A DNA stretch of 64,000 nucleotides from Aspidiotus rigidus (lineage: Eukaryota; Arthropoda; Insecta; Hemiptera; Diaspididae): NCBI GenBank assembly GCA_035079385.1, contig JAVHKY010000029.1, positions 8,556,001 through 8,620,000 of the forward strand. Direction: 5' to 3'. The notes under the pieces were generated by a model, which worked only from the letters and a program-made list of their open reading frames with translations, ran no database searches and was not told the origin of the DNA. Position numbers and translations under genes: made by a program. Of this stretch, positions 46,840 to 57,974 are shown piece after piece (the stretch's first letter is position 1; every line of letters begins with the position of its first letter).

Positions 46840-49800
46840 ATTGTCCATCCATTTCCTTAATCATTGCGACTGGTGAAATACTTCGTATTAGTGAATTAGT
46901 CCGTTTTTTGCTGCAATACAGCCTTTGCGTGTCAAGTTAGCTCTAACCGTTAAAATCCAAATATTTTACAAAACACAGATATCTACTCAACACACAGCTG
47001 GCGGTCAGGCGCGCTAGAGGCATCGCCAACCACTAGTTTCATATAAAATTACCATCTACCTCGACTCTTCTTCAATCGTCCATTAAATCTAAAACTTCAA
47101 TGCTCATCCAAATTGACTAACGTAGTAATAAATTTTGAAGATTTTTATTCCCGTCATGAATTTCAAAAATATAAATTTTCTACGTCATCCATCAATCGCC
47201 ACATACATGATAATTACCTACCTAATGCAATCTGAAAAAAAACGGCCCGAACGCAACATGATTGTTTCTTTTTCCTAATTTTTGTTAGAATTGCCCAAAT
47301 CATGAACTTCCCTTGTCAGATATTTGTATTATTCATGAGACAAGTCTAAGATAAAAGTTATATTTTCATAATTTTACGTCTGTAGCTACTTCCATTCTCC
47401 ATCCTCGTTGAGTCACCACATGTCTTAGTTCAAATTTCTTCGAAAATTCGAGGAAAACAATTCAAATCCTTTCGAGTGTATTTCTTCTTAGTTTTACCCT
47501 TCGGAATAGTCGAAAACGATTATTTGTCGGTACCGAAGGTGCCTTTTTCCTGGTATAAATTTTAGAGAAGGAGACACCTCTTCACACCCCCTTTCCAAGG
47601 ATCCTCGAACGTAGGCTGCGAGGAATTTTAATAGGCGACGAATCGACTAAAGCTAGGGCAAAGGCTACGCAGCAAAGGCGAGTACTCGCGTTGAAGCGTT
47701 CTATGCGCAAGCATTTAACCGCGCGTTCTACGTTCCAATGCCGCACTGACACCTGACGTCTCATCCTATCCTAATATGCGGAACATGTAGCGCGATACAA
47801 TAGTGCAATTTTATGCGTAATGTTATTTCGATAGCGGCGACATCTTATTTTGAAAACAGGAAGCTGCAACGGCCTCTAGCGACATCGATATCTCCTAATT
47901 GCAAGTAAAACCCACCCAAAGTAACGCGATCGCCGCCGATACGACGAGATCTCGATACGTCACGCGTGCGACTCGTGAGTAATCACACGATCAATCGCGT
48001 GATGAATTATACCGGATAAAGATATTCGCGTTGACATACGGCGAGGCGGCATCTGCGTGTTAATGAAATTTAAATATCGAGACGAGAGCGAAATAAAAAT
48101 CTTGGCACTACTACCTCTAAGGTAGAACGAAAAACTTTCGCTGGTCGATAAACCCTCAAAAATACAATTAGTTAATTTCATTTTATTTTCTTCTTTTTTC
48201 TTTCTACCTTACGAATGAAATTGAGCACCTACGAAATTTTTGTATTTCCGATTCTTGGGATTGAATACATGTAGAGAAGTTTTCGGTTCCGACTTTCGAC
48301 GTTCGCGAACAGTTTCGTTATAGCGAATTTCCCGAATTTTCGAAACAAAAAGTGTCAGAACAAAAAGTATTATAGCGCGAGCGGGGAATTGGGCGAGAGT
48401 GAAAATTGAAGTATCTCGGAAAATTTGTTTTTCCTCCGAGTAGAATTTCAACTTACGTCGAGGTTGCGGTACAAAAAGCTTCTATTATTTCTCTTCTCTT
48501 TTTCGGAGGGAAATAACGATGATGATGAAGAAGAAGAATAAAAATCGTTATTAGGCTAGAGCGCAAAGTGCCGCAGGTTTCCAATAGGGCACTACAGTAA
48601 ACAGAAAGTATACTGTGACAGTGTAATGCTGTAGCGGAGTAGTACTGTTTTGCTGCACAGGCCTACGCACGAGCTCTCGAGGCCTAATTTTTTTTTCTTT
48701 CATTCTACGTGCGACACACACAACATATTTACAATTATACTAATTCGCCTTTCGCATTCACCCCTGCACAGAATTCGCTAACGTATTATTCCATAAACTG
48801 ACCAGAGCACATTATTTTCTGTGTACACAGATCGTAATATTCGAAGTAAAAATATATAATTTTGGCGCCAGACTCCACAGAATGAACGATTCCGTGCCAG
48901 ATTACCGTGAGCAGAAGGCCATAGAACGGTACGGATACGGTCTTATTCGCTGCTTTCTCCCGTACAGTGTTGCACTCGACGCGAGATGAAAAAGAGTAAA
49001 TTGTCGTATAGCGCGCGGCTCCGGTATTGTCGGCATCGGCATCCATGAAAGAAGAGAGAAAAATCGTAAGAATGTAGGCTACGTTATTATGGCGGCATTT
49101 TTAAATGCCCGCGTAAAACGTGAACGTAACACGTTCGTTTCAGTTCTTGCGACGGTCTTCGTTTGTGCCGGAGAAGTCTTCGGTGAAATCTTGTTTCATT
49201 TATATTGTCGTCTATCTATTTTCTTCAAAATAGGAAGCTTTAATAACTCAATAACGAGTAGAGTTGACGAGTCGCCTTCTATTCGCAGGCGCGAGCGTGA
49301 AGAAAAATTTACGGGTTACAGTTTGCCATTGCTGAGTTAGAAAAGAAAATCTAAAACAGACCTACTCTTATTCATTGTATGTGGATTAGAGAGGAGAGAG
49401 TTGTCGAGAACGGCTGCCCTCAATCTAGAATTGTATACGAGCTTATATAGATGAGGTACATAGTTGTGAAGTGGCGCACCAATTTTCTGTACGATCCCCA
49501 TTTCACACTGAACAGAAAATCCTGCGCTTTAAATAATGAAGTTGTGTCTATGAAGGTCTATGTGGCCGCTTTCTTTGTCCAATTTTGTACTAAAAACACG
49601 GTAAAGTGATATTGGCACGATTGTTTCCTTTTTGTTTCTGTGTCGTTAGTAGCCACAGGAATGCAAGGAAATTCGGCCTCATGTACGTCCGCCCCCTTTT
49701 CCAATTTTCGACAAAGCAACATACTGAATCGTTCACACATTCACTTTTACAAGGAAACCTGTCGCAGGCCGGCTCTTTGTCTCCCCAACAAATTGTGCTT

Positions 49801-50310
49801 TCTAGAAAGACAGAACCTCTGACATATTTAAAAACGTGAAGAAATGTTGACCTCTTGCCTACATATGAGCGCACAATTGAGGGGAAGGGTAAAAACCTAG
49901 CCTAGATAATATAGTAATTTTTGAAGGCGTGTATTTTAGCTTCCTAAGTGGAAAGGAGACAGTGAAATTATGACTTTCGAACATTTTCTACAAATGAGGC
50001 GAAGGGTTTGGAAAGAGTCTAATTTCCGCCGCTTCTGTTCAACCAATTGCAGATCTGAGCAAAGAGAGCGATTCGATCTAATTCAGGGATTTGGAAATTC
50101 TTGAAGGTGACAGGGAAACTCCAATGTAGCCCAAAATATTGAGAAAAAATTGACTTCAAAGCCCTATCAATTGCCCCTTAAAATGCAGATCTTGTTTTCT
50201 TCACTTCAAAACACATTTTAATAATTTTTTTTTTTGTTTGTGAAGTAGCAATGCCCTTATGCATTCGCAAAAAAAAAAAAAAAGGTAAAAAAATAAGACT
50301 GTGTCAACAT
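46840..50310. other. no supported gene; CpG-rich patches
   Basis: CpG is elevated at about 47570-48080 and 48880-49090. Between 49046 (minus) and 49089 (plus), two ATG-initiated frames diverge (MDADADNTG... and MAAFLNARV...). That could be a bidirectional promoter, but neither frame shows a clear donor or a recognised family. A (GAT/GAA) simple patch lies at about 48519-48540. Confidence 0.35.
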
Positions 50311-50317
50311 AAAATCT

Positions 50318-50725
50318 AGATCTCCTGAGCTTTACATCTTGGTAGGAAGAGAAGCGCCAGATCTCTTGAAAAAATTAAAAAAAAAATGTTGTCACGTAAC
50401 AGGTCAAGAGAAAAAAAAAAACAGAGACCCGGATACTGAGGCGCTTGGAGACTCAGTCTTGTTTTTTTTTTTCATTTTTTTTTTTTAGCGGATGCATACG
50501 GGCTAGCAAAAAGGATTTAAATCTCTCAGGTTCCAAAACTGAGTGGAACAAAGATGCAAATATCTTGATTCCAGATCTTGACATAGAAAAAATCTCTAGA
50601 TCTCGAGATGAGAAAACGCATCAGATATTTTGAAAAAATGAAAAAATAAATTTCTGTTATATAACAGTCAATGAGAAAAAACTGGATACTGAGGCGCATG
50701 GCAACTCAGTCTTCTTTTTGTTATG
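50318..50725 (+). repeat. two-unit tandem duplication
   Basis: Units at about 50318-50470 and 50592-50725 share CTAGATCTC, ATTTTGAAAAAAT-like runs, and GGATACTGAGGCGC.TGG..ACTCAGTCTT. Each contains the short palindrome ACTGAG...CTCAGT. The small plus-strand frame between them is not a gene. Confidence 0.6.
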
Positions 50726-50839
50726 TTGGAGCTTTTGCTCCGTCTCCTCTAATTAAAAAATTTTCAAGTTCTTCTTCTTGATGTCAAACTCAATTTTTTT
50801 TTCACTAAATTGACAAACCTTTCATTTACACATGAGTTT

Positions 50840-52560
50840 ATGTGCTTGGAGTGGGGAGATGGGGAACAATAAGGATGAATATTGACTAGAGACCAGGTTT
50901 TTCGGTAAAAGGCCATAAAAGTGAAGGATAAATGTCGTTGCAACTGTAAAACTCGACTTTTCCTCCATTATATCCTAGTCCAATCAATCCTAGATTGTAT
51001 GCAGGCATTGGACTCGCATCTTTATCACATCTCCACAAAATTCCACCATTTGTATTTGCAGCTCGGGCACTGTTTGCACTAGCCCTGCTCTAAGTCTTGC
51101 CGCCAAATAAGGTTATCCATTACTTTACTTAACGTCAGTCGCACCTTTGTCTTACAACCTCTCTTATTCAACCCCAAATTGTTCTACTTATGCAATACCT
51201 CCAACAAAATGCTCGACTTTCTCACTCATTCTCTTCACAGAAAAATTCACTTTCATTGCCTGATACCCGTATTTCTCAAATTACCTAACAGGCCTTACCT
51301 ACACCCAAAATAATAAATAAATTATGTCGCTACCCAAAACCCCGCAATTTACCGCTTCCCCTTTCTAGAAATGCTTGACTCTTTTCCCAACACTACCCTT
51401 TATTTCACAGATGGATCAAAAATCAAAAACCAAGTCGATTTTGCTTTTTCAATTATAGCAACAAAATATTTTCTCGTCAACACCGCGACTCCGTATCAAT
51501 TTTAACGGTCAAAATTCAACCCATTTTTCAATGCTTAGAAACAACACTAATCCTCCCGTCACCACCAAACCGTACTTTTTTGATCGCCACTGACTCTTTA
51601 TCCGCCTTTTACGGCAATTTACAATGTACGCTCTACACATCCACTTGTTTCACATATCCATTCTCTCCTCATAACCCTGTCATCCATTCATTACGACATG
51701 ACTCTCATCTGGGTCTCCAGCAAGATGGAGGTTCAAGGTAACGAAAAAGTCGATTTAGCCCTCAAAACTGCCTCAGAAAAATTTTTAACGTAGCCAAATA
51801 AATGAAGATCATGTTTCATGTCTATCATAATGCATGATTGTCTTGGCCGAGTAGCTCCCACGGCTCATTCGCTCCGCTCGTTTGCTCCTAATCTTTACAA
51901 TGGCGTATTTAGGTAATCTGCCGCCCTGGGCTATTCCGTTTTTGCCACCATAGATGGTCTAATTTTTCCTCCATCTTTTTTCTTCTATGTTTTTCGATTT
52001 AATTTTCAATTTTTTGTTTGTTGGCCTAAAAATTTGCAGCCCCAAAAATTTTGCCGCCCTGGACAATTACCCAGGATTGCCCAATGCCAATGGTAAATAC
52101 GCCATTGCTGGTGTAAGTCTAGAATATTGTTTTTTGAGCTACTCAGCTCTCAGGGCTCACTCGCACACGGCGAAATCAAGTCTCATCAGACAAACTAGCT
52201 CAATTAAAACTATTACATCCACGTGGCCGTCACAAAACCTACCTGACGATTCTCCGAATATGGGTCACATGCGACTCACACATGCTCACCTTCTTTCCAA
52301 ACTCTTCCCGCTCTCATACGAACATTGTAACCTCGACTCCCCCCTCACAGTCAGCCACATTTTCGGATGCTCATCTTGAGCTTCTCTTCGCAACACTCAC
52401 GAAATTTCACCCACCATCGCAACAACTCTCGCCGATGACCTCCCCATCATCTCTCATCTAAAAGGAGCAAATTCGCATTCAAAATCAATTCACCATCAAG
52501 CTCGTAACCCGAGTGTATTTATGAAATTTAAACAAAAAATTGCCGAAGGAAAGAGAGGAG
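50840..52560 (+). mobile_element. second LINE relic (RT end, RNase H, C-terminal zinc-knuckle-like region)
   Basis: Plus-strand relic of the same kind of RNase H-bearing LINE. It reads VQSILDC (RT thumb) near 50980 and FTDGSKIKNQVDFAFSII (RNase H start) near 51408. It continues with IATDSLSAFYG near 51580, VQGNEKVDLALKTASEKF (RNase H end) near 51735, and RLTHAHLLSKLFPLSYEHCN then LTVSHIFGCSS near 52270-52375. Stops and shifts are frequent. A MITE interrupts it at 51898-52107. Its left edge at 50840 carries an antisense copy of the tail seen at 43762. Confidence 0.75.
51898..52107. mobile_element. MITE with TIR CAATGGCGTATTTA
   Basis: A 210-bp element. Both ends are CAATGGCGTATTTA in inverted orientation. 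Inside each end lies a CCGCCCTGG motif. The CA start is hAT-like, but the flanking octamers (AATCTTTA and CTGGTGTA) do not match, so the superfamily is open. Most of the 51987-52379 plus-strand frame is MITE plus LINE sequence. Confidence 0.7.
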
Positions 52561-52959
52561 GATACATCTTAAGGTACTGAGACTCTTGAAACAAAACAAA
52601 GACGAATGACCAAACTCGGAAAATTAAGGTTGATAATTGAGCCTCATTTTTATATTTTATCTTCAACTTTAGAGCTGCATGGAAAATATATTTTCTGTTT
52701 CTTCGTAAGATTTTTAAAAAAAGAAAGAATTCTTTACTTTGCACTACAAAATTTGGTTTCTGCATCTTCTAGGGGAAAGAATCTATAATTTACGATTAAT
52801 TGCAATACTTTAAGAATTCACATTTGGTAAAATGATAAAGAAGGAATTCAAGAGATAAAAACAATCTTATCATTGCTGAAATTGACCCACACGTTTCAAC
52901 CTATCTAAATTAAAGCTACGAATCACCTTCTCGTTTTGCGAACAACTTTTTGGTCAGCC

Positions 52960-52992
52960 TAAAATATAGCGCAATCACGTTTTTGTTCAGTC
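52960..52992 (+). promoter_or_regulatory. core promoter: TATA-like box and TCAGT initiator
   Basis: TAAAATATAG (52960-52969) lies 26 bases upstream of the A in TCAGTC (52987-52992), the arthropod initiator. Predicted transcription start is about 52989, which leaves a 56-base 5' UTR before the ATG at 53045. Promoter, signal-peptide exon and splice sites line up, and each supports the others. Confidence 0.6.
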
Positions 52993-53044
52993 TATACGGT
53001 CAGAGAGTTAAGTCATTGTCTTCACGCTACCCATAAAGCTGTAC

Positions 53045-53123
53045 ATGGTGTCATCCTATTTTCAAATTATGGCTTCGATTTATAATAGTTTCTTGTTCGT
53101 CTGCTTTTTCACGTTTACTGTAG
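53045..53123 (+). CDS. secreted orphan glycoprotein, exon 1 (signal peptide)
   Basis: First exon of a two-exon gene. ATG at 53045 opens 26 codons that form a classic signal peptide: a short polar start (MVSSYFQI) and a hydrophobic core (LFVCFFTFTV). It ends in phase 1 at a near-consensus donor (GTAG|GTAAGTT). A second in-frame ATG at 53069 has the better context (A at -3, G at +4) and would also leave a full signal peptide (MASIYNSFLFVCFF...). Cleavage is expected just before the mature DVLCDP. A separate signal-peptide exon is common in insect genes for salivary and other secreted proteins. Confidence 0.8.
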
Positions 53124-53476
53124 GTAAGTTCACCCCTTTGGAGTAAAAACCAGTCACTCATAAGTGGAAAGATGATGAAAACTCGAACGAAGAAAAACTA
53201 AATTTTTCCAGTGACTTGAGTAATGACTAGTTTTCAATAGTGGAAGATCGTGAGGTTAGAATGTTTCTGAAGAAGGCGAGAAAGAGTATTTAAAAATGGA
53301 GAGAGGCGTCTGGTAATCAAAGTAAAAGTTGGTTTTCAAAACTTTCCATCGTTAATGTCAGAATAGAGGTAAGAGGTTGACAGCGTATCCCAAAATGAAT
53401 TATCCCTCTTCTTTCCCTCGGTGAGAAGCATAATTTCGAAATGTTAATTTAATCCCTCGATTTGTGATTAATACAG
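53124..53476 (+). other. intron of the secreted-protein gene
   Basis: A 353-base GT-AG intron. Donor GTAAGTT; acceptor TTTGTGATTAATACAG with an upstream pyrimidine-rich stretch. Joining the phase-1 G with AT at 53477 makes the codon GAT (Asp) and keeps the long downstream frame. Confidence 0.75.
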
Positions 53477-53946
53477 ATGTCCTTTGCGATCCAAACCCAG
53501 CACTCCAGGGCGTAAAAGAAGATCTTGAAAATTTGCGGTTGGACGAATTTACTCACAAAGTGAACACTTATTTGTCGACGATCAAAAATGAAACGGTAGA
53601 CTTGCTATCAAATGTCACCAAAGGCTTGGAGGATTGTGGTATATACGTTGATACCGATTCACCAGAGCATTTTAATCAAACCGATTCACTGATGGTGGCG
53701 AGTCCTGAAAAATATGTCTTCTTTTTCAAACTGCCTACGCCCACTGATACGTGTCCGCTTACCAAAGCAATCAAACTTTTTGAAGATAGACCATCGTTCT
53801 ACGGAACCCGTTATGGGAGTAAAGATTACGTCTGTGTTGGTATGAAATACGACTCCTCGACACACAAAATCGTTCATTGGAAGGCAGCTCACTTCTCGAA
53901 GGACGGCAAGGAATTGAAACGGTTTGAAGCGAAAAAGGAGAGTTAA
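53477..53946 (+). CDS. secreted orphan glycoprotein, exon 2 (mature protein)
   Basis: The frame runs from the acceptor at 53476 to TAA at 53944-53946, giving a 182-residue precursor with exon 1. The mature part has exactly four cysteines (C30, C80, C119, C146), which fits two disulfides. It has three N-glycosylation sequons (N64-E-T, N72-V-T, N93-Q-T). The N-terminal third is amphipathic and likely helical (VKEDLENLRLDEFTHKVNTY). The second half is mixed (EKYVFFFKLPTP, RPSFYGTRYGSKDYVCVGMK) and the C terminus is lysine-rich. There are no further membrane segments. I do not recognise the family. An extracellular role such as a salivary or haemolymph protein is only a guess. Codon use looks coding throughout, and the gene stands alone with no partner nearby. 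Confidence 0.85.
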
Positions 53947-54023
53947 TGAGGTAATTCGCGCGAATTGTCTTCGAAAAGCAAAAAATACTTCTGTAGAGGT
54001 AAAGGTGTTTAAAATTAATTTGT

Positions 54024-54029
54024 ATTAAA
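54024..54029 (+). terminator. ATTAAA poly(A) signal candidate
   Basis: The common variant hexamer lies 78 bases after the stop codon of the secreted-protein gene, so the 3' UTR would be about 100 bases. Confidence 0.45.
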
Positions 54030-54733
54030 CTAGAAACAAATTTTCAAATTGACTAAATTTTGTTTGTAAATTTTTCTTGCAATGTCTAGCCTCATACTAG
54101 AATGATACATAGCGGGTTAAGAGGAATATCTTTTTCCCGAAAAATATTTCAAATGTTAAACTTGTTTTTTAGAAATTCGTTTTCAGAAGAAAACGTACAG
54201 TACTTGAAGTTTCGGCTAATATTGTTCAATGGTGAGAAGTAAAATGTGGATTTTTCAGAGGAGAAAATTTTGCAGGACATCGTACGGGAACAATTTTAGT
54301 TTTGTTGACTTCACAAGTTCAATTTATTCTTGAAAGGACAAGTAGATTCCAGAATTGTACTTCAGAGTATATCTCAGGCCCTTCAAAGAAAAATCGTCGT
54401 GAAACCTGGAAAGTATGTTGTGGGTTAGGGGGTCTACACTATCCAAACCATACGTTTCGAATATAATGGAAGTACACTTCTTCGGTCGTATCGTGCGCAA
54501 CGGATACAGAGAAAAACTCTCCCAAGATCTTAAATAGCTTCCTTTACAGTGGAACTTTACTGTGAAAGGTGAAAATCATCTAAACCCCCCTCCCTGCTGT
54601 GAATCATCAAAATAATCTGTTACGACGATCTCTCTGTTTTTTATAGTCGTCAACGATGACCATGAAGGTCTACATTTCTCTTTTCTGATCCAGGCAAAAC
54701 TTAACGACTTTTAAAACATTCATTCACCCGACC

Positions 54734-55691
54734 CACAGTGGGATAAATCCTTATTCTAGCGTGCCAAAAATACGAAAAATCGATACTCTGATAAATACAT
54801 GCCGAGCCGCTAGAGTGTTTGTAGATACACCAATAACTCGAGAATCAACTCGATTTCCGCACAAAAAGACTGTAGCGTACCGAGAAACCAGTTGTCTAGA
54901 CAGGAGGGTGAGGAAGAGAGAACAGCTGTTCAACGAGTAGCCGGAAACAAGGATACACAACGCACGCGGATACCGGTGTTCAGTACATGAGTTCTGGATT
55001 GTGATTTTTTTTTGTTCAATATTGACCCAAACTTCCTCTCTACGTCATGGCGCGGCGGCGCCATCACCTGTACCTGTTCATTGTGATCCTCCCATGAACT
55101 GAGAAAAATACTGGTAAAACTACAAAAATTTATAAGACTTGGCTCCTTTTTGGTGGCTATAACTCAAAAAGTTGACAAAAGTTGACGAAAAGGTTTATTG
55201 AGACGTGTTGCGGAGATGTTGAGCTACAAATTAACGAAGGATGTCAACCTCTGACAGGCTCTGATAGTTTTTAGATTCTTAATAATCGTTTTGGTTCGGT
55301 TTGGTTACTGTATTATTTCTATGTTATTAGTAAATACAATATCTGCTAACCTTGTAATGCGAAAAATTCCCACCAATGACGTAGAGAGGAAGTTTGGGTC
55401 AATATTGAACAAAAAAAAAAATCACAATCCGGAACTCATGTACTGAACACCGGTATCCGCGTGCGTTGTGTATCCTTGTTTCCGGCTACTCGTTGAACAG
55501 CTGTTCTCTCTTCCTCACCCTCCTGTCTAGACAACTGGTTTCTCGGTACGCTACAGTCTTTTTGTGCGGAAATCGAGTTGATTCGAGTTATTTGGTGTAT
55601 CTACAAACACTCTAGCGGCTCGGCATGTATTTATCAGAGTATCGGTTTTTCGTATTTTTGGCACGCTAGAATAAGGATTTATCCCACTGTG
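54734..55691. mobile_element. Transib-like non-autonomous element, about 318-bp TIRs
   Basis: A 958-bp element. The terminal inverted repeats (54734-55050 and 55373-55691) are about 98 percent identical, differing by a few substitutions and short indels. They begin CACAGTGGGATAAATCC. The flanks are CGACC at 54729-54733 and CGACC at 55692-55696, a 5-bp GC-rich target duplication. CACWRTG termini plus 5-bp duplications are hallmarks of the Transib superfamily, the relatives of RAG1. The first seven bases equal the consensus recombination-signal heptamer CACAGTG. The 322-bp interior (with a GGCGCGGCGGCGCC palindrome near 55049) has no transposase. The high TIR identity implies recent activity or arm conversion. 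Confidence 0.8.
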
Positions 55692-55696
55692 CGACC

Positions 55697-56305
55697 TCGT
55701 CAAAATAAAGTCCTAAAATTGTGGCTCTCCAGCCTCCAGAAAACCACAAAGTGACTTTTAGGCTATGAGACACTCCCCCCTTGTCCTACCACTATATACT
55801 TGAGACTCTCGAACCAAAAATCAATCAAACTTCTCACCTCATCTTGATCATAAAAATTATCGTTATTATTTATTTACTCAACGAGCTGTCAGCTAAACTG
55901 GGGCTATTCAGCTCGGTGTAGAAAATTATTTCATTCAAATACAAGCTTGGATTAGAAAAGCGAGAGGAGGAAGACTTACCGACTTCCTATTCACCAGACC
56001 TCACCAAATCACCAAAATAGGAGTCTTCAATTTGTGGCTTCCTCTCCTCCTCCCCCCCCCCGCTCAAGAAAACCACGAAGAGACTTTTAGCCTATGACAC
56101 TCCTGCTTTCCTTTCGCTCTACATATTTGAGACTCTCAAATCAAAACTAAATTAAAGTTCTCATTTTTATCGGACCTTGTCATCATCATTTATTAATTTG
56201 ACGAGGTGTCAGCTCAACTAAGGGTATCTAGCTCCACGTACAAAATATTCCATTCCAATGCAAGTATTGATTAGAAAGGCTAGAGGAGGGGGAAGAATTG
56301 TGTGG
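55697..56305 (+). repeat. two-unit tandem duplication, period about 310 bp
   Basis: AAAATA..GTC.T.AA.TTGTGGCT (55704 and 56014) starts two colinear copies. They share AAAACCAC.AAG.GACTTTTAG.CTATGA, TTGAGACTCTC and GCTAGCTC/CAGCTC-type blocks, then GATTAGAAA.GC.AGAGGAGG. The Transib-like element sits directly against the left edge of the first unit. Confidence 0.65.
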
Positions 56306-57070
56306 AGCGTGAACATTCTAGGCAAACAGTAGCAGTTCTTCAATTTATGAGAAATTTTACAGTTCAGGAGGAATTATTTTCACCGCCCTATCTCTATTTC
56401 CGAGAGTTTGAGAAATAGAGGAAGGAACTTGTTACGAAAGTTGAGGGCATGAGAAGATATGTTCAGTTGTAAAGTCTTTTTCATAGTAGTGTCGGACAAA
56501 TGGGAGCGATATTCGCAGAATGTAACAGTTGCTTAGGTAGGATTGTGGGATACCTGTGTGACATGATCATCGTTTCCAGAAAATGACTTCTTCTCGTCTA
56601 GAATTTCTATTAGAGGGGGGACTATAAGGGATAGAGATCTTCACGTTTGTTGTAGGGCTGATTTTTTCAGAATGTATGCCATTGTTATATGATGTTAGAA
56701 CGGAAGTGACTTTTATGTAGCCTGAAGCTAGTAGGAGAAATTTGTCAGTGATTGGAATGTTTGGCCACTTTGTCAATGACGTCATATTTTGGTAGACCAG
56801 TATATCCAAGTGTCCATGTAAAAATTTATGCGTAGATGTTAATTGGTCAATCCTTTAAATGAGGGGATTGAAGCTATAGGGACCTCGTGGTAAGTGAAAA
56901 GAGGATACTGAGTCAGTAAGAAAGGAGAAATACTATTTGCTGAATTGAATAAGATGAGGAAGACAGATAAGAATGGCCGTAAGTTCAGTGGTAAATACAG
57001 AGACTATATTGTGAACTCGATGGGCCATGGGAAGATGTTGAGGTAAGTTGTACCGCCGTTACCACTACTC

Positions 57071-57974
57071 ATCAATGAAAATATACTCACGAGAGTAAGG
57101 AAATTGCAAAAACCGTCAAAACAAATTTGAAAAACGAAGCGCTTTCGGTTAGACAACCATTTTCAACGAAAACAAGGAAGCAACTGACCCGACGATGAAA
57201 CGAACTGACAACAACAACTCGAGAAAGAAAGGAAAGGAAAAGAAACTTAACGATCGAGTTGTGATTCATCAACAAGTTCAATCAGACCTTGGTTCAGTAT
57301 ATGCCTGTTCAGCACGATGATATCACCAGTATTCTTATGCCGGATTATTTCTATATGTTCCGGGGTAATGCGTTCGAAATTCTAATTCTCCTTGGGGAAA
57401 AGCACTTCAGAACCCTGCCGGAAGCTATGGCCACTGGTGATTAAGTAGTCAGCGAACGCCGAGTCTCCCTCACTGCCCTTCTCCCAGGCTTTCTTATGGT
57501 CAGCCACTCTGATCCTTTTCAGCTGCCGACCAGTCCCTCCAATATAAACGCTCTTAAAATCCCTACATTCTAATCTATACACTCCACTCTACTTATCCTG
57601 AAGAACTCAGGCTTTTAACCTGACAAATAACCCTTTGACAGTAACAGGATGGTAGAACGCAGGCCGAAAGTCGAAGAGGCGAAGGGCTTGTCCTAACTCA
57701 GAGGAAAACTTCCCCAAGAATGGGAGCCTAATCCCTCGAAATTTCTCGCTGACCATTCAGCGGGGGGAGTTACGTAATTTTTACTGTTTACATTCTTTAC
57801 TCTCTTGAGTATATTTTCATTATGAATAGCCGTAATTTGGAGGACCGAATTAATCCCCTCACTCGTCAAGTAACGAGTCGCGCCGGCTACGGCGGGTCGA
57901 CCGAATATTCTTGGCTGCCTCTTAGTCAAACAACGCCCTACCAATGGTAGTTTGCTAAAAAGTTCAGTTATCAT
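57071..57974 (-). mobile_element. Penelope-like retroelement relic with GIY-YIG domain
   Basis: On the minus strand the conserved 3' part of a Penelope-like element reads KFSSELGQALRLFDFRPAFY then VTVKGLFVRLK (57600-57715, frameshifted). It continues into the GIY-YIG endonuclease: GVYRLECRDFKSVYIGGTGR (57530-57585), DHKKAWEKG, SAFADYLITSGHSF. After an in-frame stop comes a tail reading RITPEHIEIIRHKNTG and ending DESQLDR at 57247. The segment 57817-57974 carries an inverted piece that begins, on the plus strand, with ATGAATAGCCG. ATGAAAATATACTC sequences at 57075 and 57810 form an inverted pair. Stops and frameshifts show it is dead. Confidence 0.75.

Noticed and set aside
51987..52379. 130-codon plus-strand ORF
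   Set aside because: Chimera of MITE sequence and the decayed C-terminal part of a LINE, not an independent gene.
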